Of a stretch of 64,000 bases of DNA, positions 9,525 to 19,000 are shown in pieces. Position 1 is the stretch's first letter. The number at the start of each line of letters is the position of its first letter. The position numbers and the translations under genes were made by a program. The notes beneath the pieces were generated by a model. It saw nothing but the letters and a program-made list of their open reading frames with translations. It ran no database searches and had not been told where the DNA came from. The stretch is from Chromatium okenii (GTDB taxonomy: Bacteria > Pseudomonadota > Gammaproteobacteria > Chromatiales > Chromatiaceae): contig NZ_NRRQ01000008.1 in NCBI RefSeq assembly GCF_016583745.1, forward strand, positions 30,457-94,456. Direction: 5' to 3'.

Positions 9525-10820
9525 ATGATCATGCGCTGCGCACCTCGTTTGTTCGCTAATGCCGGATTGACCGCCGGGCTGCTGGTGTCGTCGTTTGCGT
9601 GGGCAGCGCCGCAGCTTTCCGTATTTGGCACCTTGGGCGCAGCGGTTTCCGATCAAGACTTTGTGTATCAACGGCATCTCACCGATAACGGCACCGTTAT
9701 CCACGACAGCTTGTTGGGGCTGCAATTGGACGCGGCGCTGAACCAACAGGTGCAGTTGACGGTGCAAACCAAGTTCGCCGCCTCCACCCATGATGATAAT
9801 GCGTGGGAGCCAAGCCTGAGCTGGGCGTTTTTATCGTGGCGACCGGATAACGATATGCTGCTGCGGGTGGGCAAGTTGCGGCTGCCGCTGATGTTGTATT
9901 CCGCCAACAGCGACGTGGGCATGACCTTTCCGCTGGCGCGGATGCCGCAGGAATTGTATTCGTTGCTGCCGAGCACGGATGTCAAAGGGTTGGCCGTGTC
10001 GAAAACGTGGTTGCACGCGACCCGCGAGTGGACGCTGGAAAGTTATCTGGGGGAGACGCGCAGCGATTGGCGCTACTTTATGCGGGAGGAGTTGTTGCCA
10101 GAATTCACCCCCGGGACGCTGTATATCGGCACGGAGATGACGTTGGTGGGGGTGGTGTTGGCGACGAGCAATGATGACAGCACTTGGCGGATTGGCTTTC
10201 ACCACGCGGAGGTGGAATCTGATTATGGTGCGCTGCCCAGTGATTACCCCTTCGTGCCCATTGCGCCGGGCATTGGCTATTTCAAAGTCTTTGAGGCGCT
10301 GCCGGGGCCACCGGTGCCCACCGTAGAAAAATTGCTGGTTGATGTGTTGACGGTGGGGATGGACCTTGCGCTGCCGCACGACTGGCGGGTGCTGGGCGAA
10401 TATGGGCGGCGGCGCATCAGCAACGCCATCATCGGTCCAGACACCAGCGCCGGTTATCTCGCACTGCTCAAAACCATCGGGCGCTGGACGCCGTATGTGT
10501 ATTGGGCGGGGATTCGTTCCCACAAGGACGCGCTGGGGCTGTATCAAAAGGTTAATCGCAATCGCGTGCCGGAGTTCATTCCTGATGCTGCTCTGCTCAA
10601 CGCCACACAACGTCTTGCAGCGGATTTGCAGGGCGCGGTTGACCAGTATTCCGTCGCCTTTGGCGCAACGTATCGGCTCTCACCAACCAGCACTCTCAAA
10701 ACGGAATGGTCACACACGCGCACCGGCGCAACGTCTTATATGGTTGATGCGCCGTTCGCCGAAGAAAACGGTGGACGTCAAATCAACGTGTTCTCGCTGT
10801 TGTATAGCTTCACGTTTTAA
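9525..10820 (+). CDS. Outer-membrane porin-like beta-barrel protein
   Basis: From the ATG at 9525 (GGAAG site just upstream) the protein is 431 residues and begins with a clear Sec signal peptide, MIMRCAPRLFANAGLTAGLL then VSSFAWA followed by APQL. The rest is rich in alternating strands with aromatic girdle residues and ends in LYSFTF, the terminal phenylalanine typical of BAM-inserted barrels. An opening VFGTLGAAV stretch resembles the first strand of general porins. Asp-rich loops (for example HDDNAW) are frequent. Substrate cannot be deduced. It follows glyS by about 70 bases without an obvious terminator and converges on ubiA. Confidence 0.75.
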   Translation: MIMRCAPRLFANAGLTAGLLVSSFAWAAPQLSVFGTLGAAVSDQDFVYQRHLTDNGTVIHDSLLGLQLDAALNQQVQLTVQTKFAASTHDDNAWEPSLSWAFLSWRPDNDMLLRVGKLRLPLMLYSANSDVGMTFPLARMPQELYSLLPSTDVKGLAVSKTWLHATREWTLESYLGETRSDWRYFMREELLPEFTPGTLYIGTEMTLVGVVLATSNDDSTWRIGFHHAEVESDYGALPSDYPFVPIAPGIGYFKVFEALPGPPVPTVEKLLVDVLTVGMDLALPHDWRVLGEYGRRRISNAIIGPDTSAGYLALLKTIGRWTPYVYWAGIRSHKDALGLYQKVNRNRVPEFIPDAALLNATQRLAADLQGAVDQYSVAFGATYRLSPTSTLKTEWSHTRTGATSYMVDAPFAEENGGRQINVFSLLYSFTF

Positions 10821-10827
10821 GCCCGCA

Positions 10828-11730
10828 TCACCGCAGCGCGTAATCCAACACCAAGCCCAAAAAGATCACCATTCCAACGTAATTGTTATTCAAAAAGGCT
10901 TGAAAACAGCGCAGCGGCTGGCGGTCGTGAATCAACCATTGCTGATACACCGCGCAGCCCGCCGCAATCAGCACCCCCAGTTCAAACCAGATGCCGCGTC
11001 CCGCCGCCAAACCCAGCGCCAGCACCGCGCCGAGAAACATCACCTGCAACACGCCAATCACCACCCGATCCCACGCACCAAACAGAATCGCCGTCGATTT
11101 AATCCCCACTTGCACATCATCCTCACGATCCACCATCGCGTATTGGGTGTCGTAAATCAGCGCCCACAGCAGCGTCGTCGCAAACAATAACCACGCCTCC
11201 AGCGGCACCGCCGTCGTCACCGCCATAAACGCCATCGGAATTGCCCAGCCAAAGGCAGCGCCAAGAAACAACTGCGGCACATGCGTGAAGCGCTTCATAA
11301 ACGGATAAATAAACGTCAGCGCCAGCGCCACCACCGACAGCGCCACCGTCTGCCAATTCAGCAATAACACCAACCCAAATGCCGTCACACTCAGCGTCAG
11401 AAATATCGCCACCGCTTCGGTTGGCGTCACCGCGCCGGTCGCCAGCGGACGCTGCTGCGTGCGCGTGACGTGCCCGTCCACTTTCCGATCCGCAAAATCA
11501 TTGATGGCGCAGCCCGCCGACCGCATCAACACCACGCCCAGCACAAAAATCATCACGATGAACCAAGGCGGTTGTCCGGCACCTGCCAACCACAGCGCCC
11601 ACAGCGCCGGCCACATCAGCAGAAAAATGCCAATCGGACGATTGAGCCGCACCAACACCAGATATTGTGCCAAGCGTTCGCGTCCCGTCTGCGGACGCGC
11701 CGAACCGATTTCTACATTAGGGAAAGTCAT
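10828..11730 (-). CDS. ubiA: 4-hydroxybenzoate octaprenyltransferase
   Basis: UbiA attaches the polyprenyl tail to 4-hydroxybenzoate, the membrane-bound step of ubiquinone synthesis. The 300-residue protein has about eight hydrophobic helices and both Asp-rich substrate motifs: NDFADRKVDGHV (NDxxDRxxD) near residue 77 and YDTQYAMVDREDD near residue 193. It starts at ATG 11730 and has the usual MRLNRPIG-like opening (VLVRLNRPIGIFLLMWPALW). A chorismate lyase gene, often adjacent, is not present. Upstream is a stand-alone CheY gene on the same strand, separated by 86 bases in which I see nothing. Confidence 0.96.
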   Translation of the reverse strand: MTFPNVEIGSARPQTGRERLAQYLVLVRLNRPIGIFLLMWPALWALWLAGAGQPPWFIVMIFVLGVVLMRSAGCAINDFADRKVDGHVTRTQQRPLATGAVTPTEAVAIFLTLSVTAFGLVLLLNWQTVALSVVALALTFIYPFMKRFTHVPQLFLGAAFGWAIPMAFMAVTTAVPLEAWLLFATTLLWALIYDTQYAMVDREDDVQVGIKSTAILFGAWDRVVIGVLQVMFLGAVLALGLAAGRGIWFELGVLIAAGCAVYQQWLIHDRQPLRCFQAFLNNNYVGMVIFLGLVLDYALR

Positions 11731-11816
11731 GGAATACGTCTTTACAATTTAGGAATGACACAGTTGGACTTTTCAATAGTTCAAGTTGTCGCATTAAATA
11801 CGCAATCACCATTGAC

Positions 11817-12224
11817 TTACGAAGAGCGGACACGTTTACGCAAACAGGCTTCAATATGCGCTTCCAATACTTCGGGAGTGAACGGCTTGGCAACATAACC
11901 AGTCACACCAGCAATGACGGCATCTTTCACCTGCGCTTGACTTTTTTCTGCCGTCACCATTAACACCGGCAAGCCTTGCAATTCTGGATTAGCTCGCACA
12001 GAGCGCAACACTTCCAAACCCGTCATGCCGGGCATATTCCAATCGCAAATCACCATGTCGATATTGTCTTTTTCCGCCAGAACTTTTAGCGCCCCTTGCC
12101 CATTTCTTGCTTCGAGAATATCAAAAATTCTCATTTGATTTAACACCGCACGAATAAACATTCGCATCGACGCCATATCATCAACAACGAGTATCTTTAA
12201 GGCGCGGCTGTTTTTAATATCCAT
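11817..12224 (-). CDS. Stand-alone CheY-like response regulator (copy 1)
   Basis: A 135-residue single receiver domain with no output domain. The acidic pocket is ILVVDDMASMRM, the phospho-acceptor Asp is in VICDWNMPGMTG, the conserved Thr is in LMVTAEKS and the Lys in YVAKPFTPE. The CDWNMPG context is that of CheY proper rather than Spo0F-type receivers, so it probably binds a flagellar or twitching switch, or serves as a phosphate sink. No che, fli or pil genes adjoin it. A close paralogue lies at 32447-32863, sharing long identical blocks. Here it sits between the hydrogenase genes and ubiA on the same strand. The specific function is not determined by the sequence. Confidence 0.9.
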   Translation of the reverse strand: MDIKNSRALKILVVDDMASMRMFIRAVLNQMRIFDILEARNGQGALKVLAEKDNIDMVICDWNMPGMTGLEVLRSVRANPELQGLPVLMVTAEKSQAQVKDAVIAGVTGYVAKPFTPEVLEAHIEACLRKRVRSS

Positions 12225-12263
12225 GTATCATCTCACTTCACTTAACACTAGCGTTTCGTATGG

Positions 12264-12737
12264 TTAAAACGCGGTTTCATTCAAGCCATCACCGTCTGCA
12301 ATGAACAACTGCTGCACCTGCGCAACCATTTGCGTGAATGCCTGCTGCGCCAGCGGCGAGAGTTGATAATTGGCATAATCAAATGATGCACCACCAGCCG
12401 AGATTAAAAAACTCTCAGGAACTCGTCCATACAGCGCCGCGCACCATGCCAATAATTCTTGCGGATTCAGAAAATGTGCCATTGATGACAGCGTATCGCC
12501 ATTGGGCGTCAATCGCTGACATCGCACTTCACCTGGTGCCGCATCAATTGCCGCATCCACAAAGATCACGCGCTCCTGCGCAGCTAAATCTGCCACTAAT
12601 TCCGCAGTTAAAATATGACGGGAGAGCGCGCTCACGCCGGGCGGCAATTCACAGCGGGCGAAATGATCAGCCACCAAAGGCCCAATCGCATCATCGCCAC
12701 GAATAGGGCTGCCATAGCCGATGATTAACGTCTTCAC
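12264..12737 (-). CDS. hoxW: Hydrogenase maturation protease (HoxW/HycI type)
   Basis: This endopeptidase removes the C-terminal peptide of a NiFe-hydrogenase large subunit after nickel insertion. The 157-residue product has the nickel-sensing motifs of the M52 family: GYGSPIRGDDAIGP near residue 7, VIFVDAAIDA near 58 and a His in SSMAHFLNPQELL near 87, corresponding to the acid/acid/His metal site. The start is GTG at 12737, with an AGGA site 6 bases upstream, and the gene follows hoxH after only 3 bases, so the two form one unit. Its natural substrate is therefore the HoxH encoded next to it. Confidence 0.92.
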   Translation of the reverse strand: MKTLIIGYGSPIRGDDAIGPLVADHFARCELPPGVSALSRHILTAELVADLAAQERVIFVDAAIDAAPGEVRCQRLTPNGDTLSSMAHFLNPQELLAWCAALYGRVPESFLISAGGASFDYANYQLSPLAQQAFTQMVAQVQQLFIADGDGLNETAF

Positions 12738-12740
12738 CGC

Positions 12741-14177
12741 TTATCCTTGACTGCTGCGGATGAGCGTATCAATCACGGTGCCCTGTGCATTTTTTAATTC
12801 AATATGCAGCGGCATTTGCCCAAAAGCATGTGACGCGCAGGATAAACACGGATCAAAGCAGCGAATCACCGCCTCCACCCGATTTAACATGCCTTCTTGC
12901 AAATTATTACCGTCCACATACGCCTCAGCAACTTGGAGAATGGCTTGATTCATTGCCAGATTATTGTGTCCGGTCGCAATAATAAGATTCACCCAGTTAA
13001 TTAACCCGTCGTCATCAATGCGATAATGATGAATTAAGGTGCCGCGTGGTGCTTCTGAAATGCCAATCCCGACATTACGATTGCTGCGAGCACGCGCACG
13101 CACGCGGGCATCAAGAATACTCGGGTCTTTTAAGTGCCGTTCCATCATTTCAATCGCATAAATGCTTTCTACCAATCGCGCATAATGATAATGAAAGCTG
13201 CTGGTGATGGGACCGGATTCTTGGAGCATGTGGAATTCAGCCAGCGCCACATCTGCATACGGTGTCCCGCAGGCTTGGGCATTATTTAATCGCGCCAGCG
13301 GCCCTACGCGATAAATGCCTTGCGGATAGCCTTGCGGTTTGTAATACGGGAATTTCATATAACTGAAATCCTCAACCGCTTCTCCAATCAGGCGCTCGTA
13401 ATCTTCCAGCGGCACCATATCTTCAACAATACGACCTTGCGCATCTTTAATGCGTAACAAACCGTCGTAATGTTCCAAATTACCCTGCGGCGTCACTAAA
13501 CTTAAAAATAGCGTGGGGACGGTACCAAAATGATTGGCTTCATCTTTGAATTTAGGCACCAGCGTTTTGAAAAACGTATAAGTACGCCGCGCAATATCTA
13601 ATGCTTCTGGCAATAGCGCGAGCAGCGCGTCGCGTTTTTCTATCGTCAACGCTTCATTAACGCCGCCGGGCACCACCCAAGTCGGATGAATCTTTTTGCC
13701 GCCGAGCGTTTCAATAATGGTTTGTCCAATCTGGCGCAACCGAATGCCATCTCGCGCCAATTCGGGATAATTGCGCATCACGCCAAAAATGTTGCGGGTG
13801 GCGGGATCGGAATCCCAACCAAATAGCAAATCCGGTGACGATAAATGAAAAAATGACAGCGCGTGCGATTGTAAAAACTGCGCTAAATTCATAATGCGCC
13901 GCAATTTTTCTGCGGTCGGCGGAATACTGATAGCTAATAAATGATCGCAGGCTTTATTAGATGCTAATAAATGACTGACCGGACAGATGCCGCAGGTGCG
14001 GGCAGTGAGTGCGGGCATTTCGCGGTAGGGGCGACCTTCGCAAAATTTCTCAAAACCGCGAAATTGGGTGAGATGAAAACGCGCATCGGTGACTGCGCCA
14101 TCATCATCGAGGTGCAAACTGATGCGGGCGTGACCTTCGATGCGCGTCACTGGTTCAATACTAATTGTGCGGCTCAT
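12741..14177 (-). CDS. hoxH: NiFe-hydrogenase large subunit, HoxH-like (group 3)
   Basis: The 478-residue protein carries both NiFe-site cysteine pairs: RTCGICPVSH near residue 60 (L1) and DPCLSCASH close to the C-terminus (L2). The N-terminus MSRTISIEPVTRIEGHARIS is the standard opening of group 3 large subunits. After the L2 histidine there are 28 more residues, AFGQMPLHIELKNAQ onward, the extension that HoxW would cleave. The pattern matches NAD(P)-linked cytoplasmic hydrogenases (3d/3c) better than membrane uptake enzymes. The ATG at 14177 was preferred over an upstream in-frame TTG. Its normal partners hoxY, hoxF, hoxU and the hyp maturation genes are absent from this window, and upstream lies a divergent spacer (14178-14421). 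Confidence 0.93.
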   Translation of the reverse strand: MSRTISIEPVTRIEGHARISLHLDDDGAVTDARFHLTQFRGFEKFCEGRPYREMPALTARTCGICPVSHLLASNKACDHLLAISIPPTAEKLRRIMNLAQFLQSHALSFFHLSSPDLLFGWDSDPATRNIFGVMRNYPELARDGIRLRQIGQTIIETLGGKKIHPTWVVPGGVNEALTIEKRDALLALLPEALDIARRTYTFFKTLVPKFKDEANHFGTVPTLFLSLVTPQGNLEHYDGLLRIKDAQGRIVEDMVPLEDYERLIGEAVEDFSYMKFPYYKPQGYPQGIYRVGPLARLNNAQACGTPYADVALAEFHMLQESGPITSSFHYHYARLVESIYAIEMMERHLKDPSILDARVRARARSNRNVGIGISEAPRGTLIHHYRIDDDGLINWVNLIIATGHNNLAMNQAILQVAEAYVDGNNLQEGMLNRVEAVIRCFDPCLSCASHAFGQMPLHIELKNAQGTVIDTLIRSSQG

Positions 14178-14421
14178 GGTGATTTCATTCCTCAACTATT
14201 CGACGCCGTAACCGTTAGTTTTCTATTCTGAACGGTTATTGCTATTTTTAGCGCAAAGTAAACTGTTTTGTCAGTGTCACTCAATTGCTTGCTGGCGCGG
14301 GGCGGATCAACTTTGGCACAAGCGTCACGCGCGACTATTGCCAATTGTGCGCGATGGTATATCTTTTATCACGCAACGGCAGTTGCGCCATTTCATCCTG
14401 ATTGCATTTGGAGTTTGATCC

Positions 14422-14823
14422 ATGATGAACCAACGCTTCATTCCCTTTATTTGCACCGCAGTAGCGGCACTCAGTCTGCTGCCGCTGCCCGCTCACGCTT
14501 TCAAATGCCTGCCGCTGTACGGCAACTGGTGCGGCCCCGGACATCCCAACACGGTGGCGCTGCCGCCGATTGATGAGTTTGATGCCGCCTGTATGCGTCA
14601 CGATTTGTGCCTCAATTCACCCGCCCCCGTTGGGCTGTGCGATCACAATTTTGTGATTGAAATCAATCAATTTGCTGCACAAGTCGGCTATCTGCCGCGA
14701 CCGTTACAGTGGGCGGAATACCTCATTCGCCTCAAATCTGGCGGCGGTTGGGGCGGAATGCCGCTCCCGCTGCCGCATGACGCCGCCGGGCTGATGTCCA
14801 GCATTCTCAAGCCGTGCCCCTGA
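14422..14823 (+). CDS. Secreted phospholipase A2-like protein
   Basis: A 133-residue exported protein. It has a Sec signal (MMNQRFIPFICTAVAALSLL ending PLPAHA, cut before FKC). The mature part contains LYGNWCGPGHPN, resembling the calcium-binding loop of secreted phospholipase A2, and 20-25 residues later DAACMRHDLC, which matches the active-site helix with the catalytic His-Asp pair and paired cysteines. Six or more cysteines suggest disulfides. This combination is the signature of PLA2-fold enzymes, rare but known in bacteria. A GGAG site lies 9 bases before the ATG. The next gene starts 1 base after its stop, so the two are cotranscribed. Lipase activity is inferred from motifs only. Confidence 0.75.
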   Translation: MMNQRFIPFICTAVAALSLLPLPAHAFKCLPLYGNWCGPGHPNTVALPPIDEFDAACMRHDLCLNSPAPVGLCDHNFVIEINQFAAQVGYLPRPLQWAEYLIRLKSGGGWGGMPLPLPHDAAGLMSSILKPCP

Positions 14824-14824
14824 C

Positions 14825-15391
14825 ATGCGCCGCACTTTTTATATTGGCATCGTGCTGCTGACAGTGCTGGCGCAGCAGCCCGCGCTGGCGGCAGACATTC
14901 CCAGCGCCGCCGGTGCTTGCGTGGGCGGGCAAACCGAAACCACGCCCTCCACTGCGTTTGCTGCGCTTGATGACGGCAGCCGCGTCCGCCATGCCCCCAC
15001 CGAATTGGAGTGGCAACGCTGCGCCTTGGGGCAAACTTGGGCAGCGGCTGAAAACCGTTGCGCCGGACGTCCCAAAACCTTCTCTTGGCTGCAAGTCGGA
15101 CGTTTGACGCCGCTGTTGACCGAGGGCTGGCGGCTGCCAACTGGACAAGAATTGATGAGCATTATTGAAAAATGTCATGTCTCACCCGCGATCAATCTGC
15201 AAGTTTTTCCCAATACGCCATCCGCATTATTTTGGACTTCATCAATAGATAGCGGCGGCGTTGAACGCATTTGGAGCCTGAGTTTTTTTAGTGGTTTAGC
15301 CTATCGTTCCAGCACGCTTCAAGCAGCGCGAGTGCGTTTGGTGCGCGGCACTTTCAAACCACCGCCGCCAGAATCGGAACCGGCGAATTAA
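14825..15391 (+). CDS. Secreted DUF1566-domain protein
   Basis: A 188-residue protein with a signal peptide (MRRTFYIGIVLLTVLAQQPA, then LAADIP) and a mature region resembling the DUF1566/Lcl C-terminal domain: WRLPTGQELMSIIEKC near residue 103, ALFWTSSIDSGG near 135 and RVRLVRG at the end. Such domains are found in exported or surface proteins, some of them adhesins; no enzymatic role is established. A PPPPESEPAN tail ends the protein. It begins one base after the phospholipase-like gene, so the pair probably acts outside the cytoplasm together, which is inference. Confidence 0.75.
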   Translation: MRRTFYIGIVLLTVLAQQPALAADIPSAAGACVGGQTETTPSTAFAALDDGSRVRHAPTELEWQRCALGQTWAAAENRCAGRPKTFSWLQVGRLTPLLTEGWRLPTGQELMSIIEKCHVSPAINLQVFPNTPSALFWTSSIDSGGVERIWSLSFFSGLAYRSSTLQAARVRLVRGTFKPPPPESEPAN

Positions 15392-15405
15392 CGCAGCAGC
15401 GCCAC

Positions 15406-15738
15406 TTACCAGGGGCGATATTCCAAATCAGGAATATCTTCGCGCTGAAACACGGCGGGTAATTTCAGCAACAATGCTTGCAATGGCGCAAATTCTAAAC
15501 GGCAACTATACGAGGCTTTGGCGGCTTCAATTGGCAATTCCAACCAATACTCGGTCGCACCCGCCCGAAAAATTTGCAACACATTATCCTGCGCATCAAT
15601 TAAACCAAGATAATCATCTTCACTCTGCAAACGCGGCAATAACTGTTCGCAAATCGTGCGGGCAGTCATTTCAATCGCATTCACCGACGATACCGCTTCG
15701 CCGCTACGCTCAAATAAATAAAAAACACGATAGTGCAT
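15406..15738 (-). CDS. Small protein of unknown function
   Basis: A 110-residue soluble protein that I cannot assign. It opens MHYRVFYLFERSGEAVSSVN, has a YLGLIDAQDNVLQIF segment reminiscent of a short beta-hairpin, a cysteine in YSCRLEFAP and an acidic tail. No signal peptide or membrane segment is seen. It converges with the DUF1566 gene (14 bases between stops) and is preceded by a roughly 300-base spacer. The uninterrupted frame, lack of a competing gene on the other strand and a sensible N-terminus make it likely to be real. Confidence 0.6.
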   Translation of the reverse strand: MHYRVFYLFERSGEAVSSVNAIEMTARTICEQLLPRLQSEDDYLGLIDAQDNVLQIFRAGATEYWLELPIEAAKASYSCRLEFAPLQALLLKLPAVFQREDIPDLEYRPW

Positions 15739-16040
15739 TACGCAATCTTCCTATTGAAGTTCACCATACACGGTCAAAATTTTGCGCCACATCCGCGCAC
15801 CCAATCACATGACGCGGTGGCAGTATTGAACAGTTGAGGTGGTTGCGCATCTTCTGACAACTGACACGCAACTTCTCGCACTATTCTGATGACAATCAAC
15901 CATCTGCGGGTATCACAGCGCGAAAAATTGCCCGCGCCGCCGCCTTTCCGTGCTTAATATACGCTTGATTTTCCGCGTTCAAATCGTTTTGCTAACCACC
16001 AGCCCTGTCGATGTTTGCGACCACTTGAGCCTATTCACCC
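15739..16040. other. Intergenic spacer, no gene seen
   Basis: About 300 bases between a minus-strand small gene and the plus-strand 1212-codon gene. A decayed heptamer-type motif (TGACAACTGACA) occurs near 15855. An AT-rich TTAATATA stretch near 15955 could be part of a promoter for the large gene, but I find no -35 box at a proper distance. Nothing else stands out. Confidence 0.5.
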
Positions 16041-19000
16041 GTGCCATTTTCGTCATTGACTGACGCCGATTCCATCCTGCGCCTCTTTCGAGCGCGGGTG
16101 TTCAAACCGACCGAAGGCGTCTTCCTCTTTCATCCGCGAGCGATGGAACGCCTGATCGCCGAGCATCTTGCTGCGCACGGTTATGAGACCTCCGTCCCCG
16201 CGCTGACGTATTACTTGATGGCGGCAACGGACTTTTTAAGCGGCCTCGAATCAGAAAATCCCGAAGCCCTCGCCATCATCGAAGGTCTCAATTTACCCGC
16301 GCAGGTGATTTTGCTCCCGATGCCGGTGGAGCAACGGTTAGATGCCGCTGGCTTCACCCGCCTGCTGCGCGACTATTGGGCGCGGCGATTTGAAGCGGAA
16401 GTAGCGCGGACGTGGCAAGCCGAGCGCGATCTGCGCCGCGATGACGCCACCAGCGCCCTGAGCGCGTTAATCGGTGCGCCCGCGCTGGCAGAAATCCGCG
16501 AATTATTAACCCGCGATGCCGTCATTCCCGCTGGTCTCAGCCCCGCCCTCATCACCCGCAGCTTCGTCGCCTTGATTGTCCGTCTGCATTATTTCAGCCC
16601 CGGTGTGCGCGGCTTCTTTTTTCCCGCAATTCCCGACTGGGCAGCCATTGACGACTGGCTACACGCCAGCGGACTGCACTTAACGCCCGCACCATCTGCC
16701 GATCCGCTGCCGACGTTATTACAACGCCTCCGCCCGGATGAACGCTGCGGAGCCGCAGCCCAACCGCTGCGCCTGCCCAACGATCTGCCTTATGCCCGCA
16801 CTGATGCGAGTTGGCAGCCGCCAGAACGCCAAATCGCCGCGCCACCAGCGCCAGCTCCCGCGCCAGCAACCTGTGAACCCACTCATGCCTGTCCGTTACA
16901 GCGCCGCACCTGTGCCGCCGCGCAAGCCCTGAATGCTTGCGACATGACGCCAACGCCCGTCACCACTTGGCGCGGACGGCTGCGCGATGTCGTGTTAGGC
17001 AGCATCGCCCCGCTTCTCGACATCCTCTTGGCGCTGCCGCGACCTTTTTGGTGGCGCACCGGCATTCCCGCCGTCGTGACCGAATTACGCTGGCGCTGCG
17101 CCCTGCTGCTATTACGCCACGCCCTGCGCACGGCGGCAGCGGCTGAACGCCGCGATCAATTTGCGACCGTGATTGACCAGTTCGCCGCCGCGCAGCGCCG
17201 TCTTCACCATCTCGACACCACCTGCGCGGATGCCAGCACACCTTTAGCGGAACGCTTGGCGCAGCGCCGACGAGCGGCTGAACGCGCCTTGCCGATGCTG
17301 CTGGCGCAGCAGTGGAATTTAGACGCCAGCAGCGCCCACGAACTCAGCCAGCTCGTCAGTCATCTGGGTGCAGCCAGCCTTGCTCCCGCTGACACCTGGA
17401 CGGCGCGAACCCTGCTGCACGATTTAGAGCGCGTCTTGTTGGAAAGTCGCACGACGTATTACGAGCTGCGCCCGCTGGTGTGGATATTGAGCATGGGCAA
17501 AACCCACCTGCGACAGGTGTTGCCCTTTCAAGCCAATCTCAAAGCCCTCCGCGCTCTCGACACCAGCTTGACGCGCTTAGAACAACTCGGCTGGGAGCCG
17601 CTCTTGGTGGAACGCTTCCATCAGCCGCTGCACCAACTAGCGCAGCAACTGACCGTCCACTTGGAACAGCAGCTCAAACCGCATTTGCAGCACGCGCTGA
17701 CCGCAGCAGGTTTTTGTCCCCACGATCACCGCGAGGCAATCGCCGCGCACAAGGTGCTGCGCGAGCTGCTCGACGTGATTGAACATCGCCGGCATCTCAA
17801 ATTCACCGACGTGCGCGACATCGTCGCCCGCAACCTGCTGCGCCTGCCGGATTTCACCGCCGCCGCGCTGGTCAACGGCGACCGCTTGGCGCAGTTCGAC
17901 CGCAGCGCCGCCCACACGCTGCCGGGCGTGTACAAACCCGGCGAGTTTTATTTGAAAGGATTGCAGCAACTGGGCGCACCGCTGTTCGGCACCGCCGTTG
18001 GACGTCTGATCTTGGCGCATCTGATTTTGCCGTTTGGATTCGCCTTTTTGGGCTTAAAAACGCTGCACGTTTTGATTGACGTATTGACGCATCACAGCGT
18101 GGATTTAACCCCGCTGTGGCTCGTCATCGCCGTCGGCACGCTGATAAACGTGATCGTCCACGCGCACGGCGTGCGCACCATCTTGCTGGCGCTGCTGCGC
18201 GGGCTGTGGTGGGGCGTGCGGCTCCTGCTTTACGACGGTTTACGCCGCCTCCTGCGCTGGCAACCGCTGCTGCAATTGCTCGACACCACCGTCGTGCGCA
18301 GCGTTGATCGCCATTTACTGCGTCCATTTTTCGTTGGCAGCTTTTTATTAACGCCAATTATCGCAATCAATAGCCTTGTTGCGGGTGAATTAACCACGCC
18401 AGAACTCTCTGTTTTTGCGTTAGCATTAGCACTTGGTACCTTGGTACGCAATACGCCAGCCGGTCGGCATTTACTCGATGACACCGCCAGCGGTGTGGGG
18501 CGCGTGGTGCGCATTGTCAATCAAACTCTCATTATTGGTTTAGTGCGCGAACTCATCCAATTTTTCAAAGAAGTCACGCGCCGCTTTCAACAAGGCTTGC
18601 ATTGGATTGAAGAATTATTGAGTCATCGCTTAGGTGAATCACGTTTAGAGCTTATTATAAAAGCCTTATTGGTACCGATTTGGCGGCTGATCGATGCAGT
18701 GATGCAATTTTATGTCACTGTCTTGGTGGAACCGCAGGTCAATCCAATTAAACACTTTCCTCTGGTGACAATTGGGCATAAATTGATGTTGCCATTTTTT
18801 CCGCTCATCACCAGTTTTTTGCTCACCGTCACCGCCACCATTTTACCAAAATGGGTCGCTTATCCCGTCGTTACTATCACCGTTTTATTATTGCCGGGCT
18901 TGGCTGGTTTTTTAGTCTGGGAACTCAAAGAAAACTGGAAACTGTACGCCGCCAATCACCGCCATCCGCCGCATCCAGCGGTTGGCAAAAAAATGAAAAG

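Noticed and set aside
12225..14421. Hidden hoxY, hoxU or hyp gene around hoxH
   Set aside because: No small-subunit cysteine pattern or maturation motif is present on either strand in the spacers.
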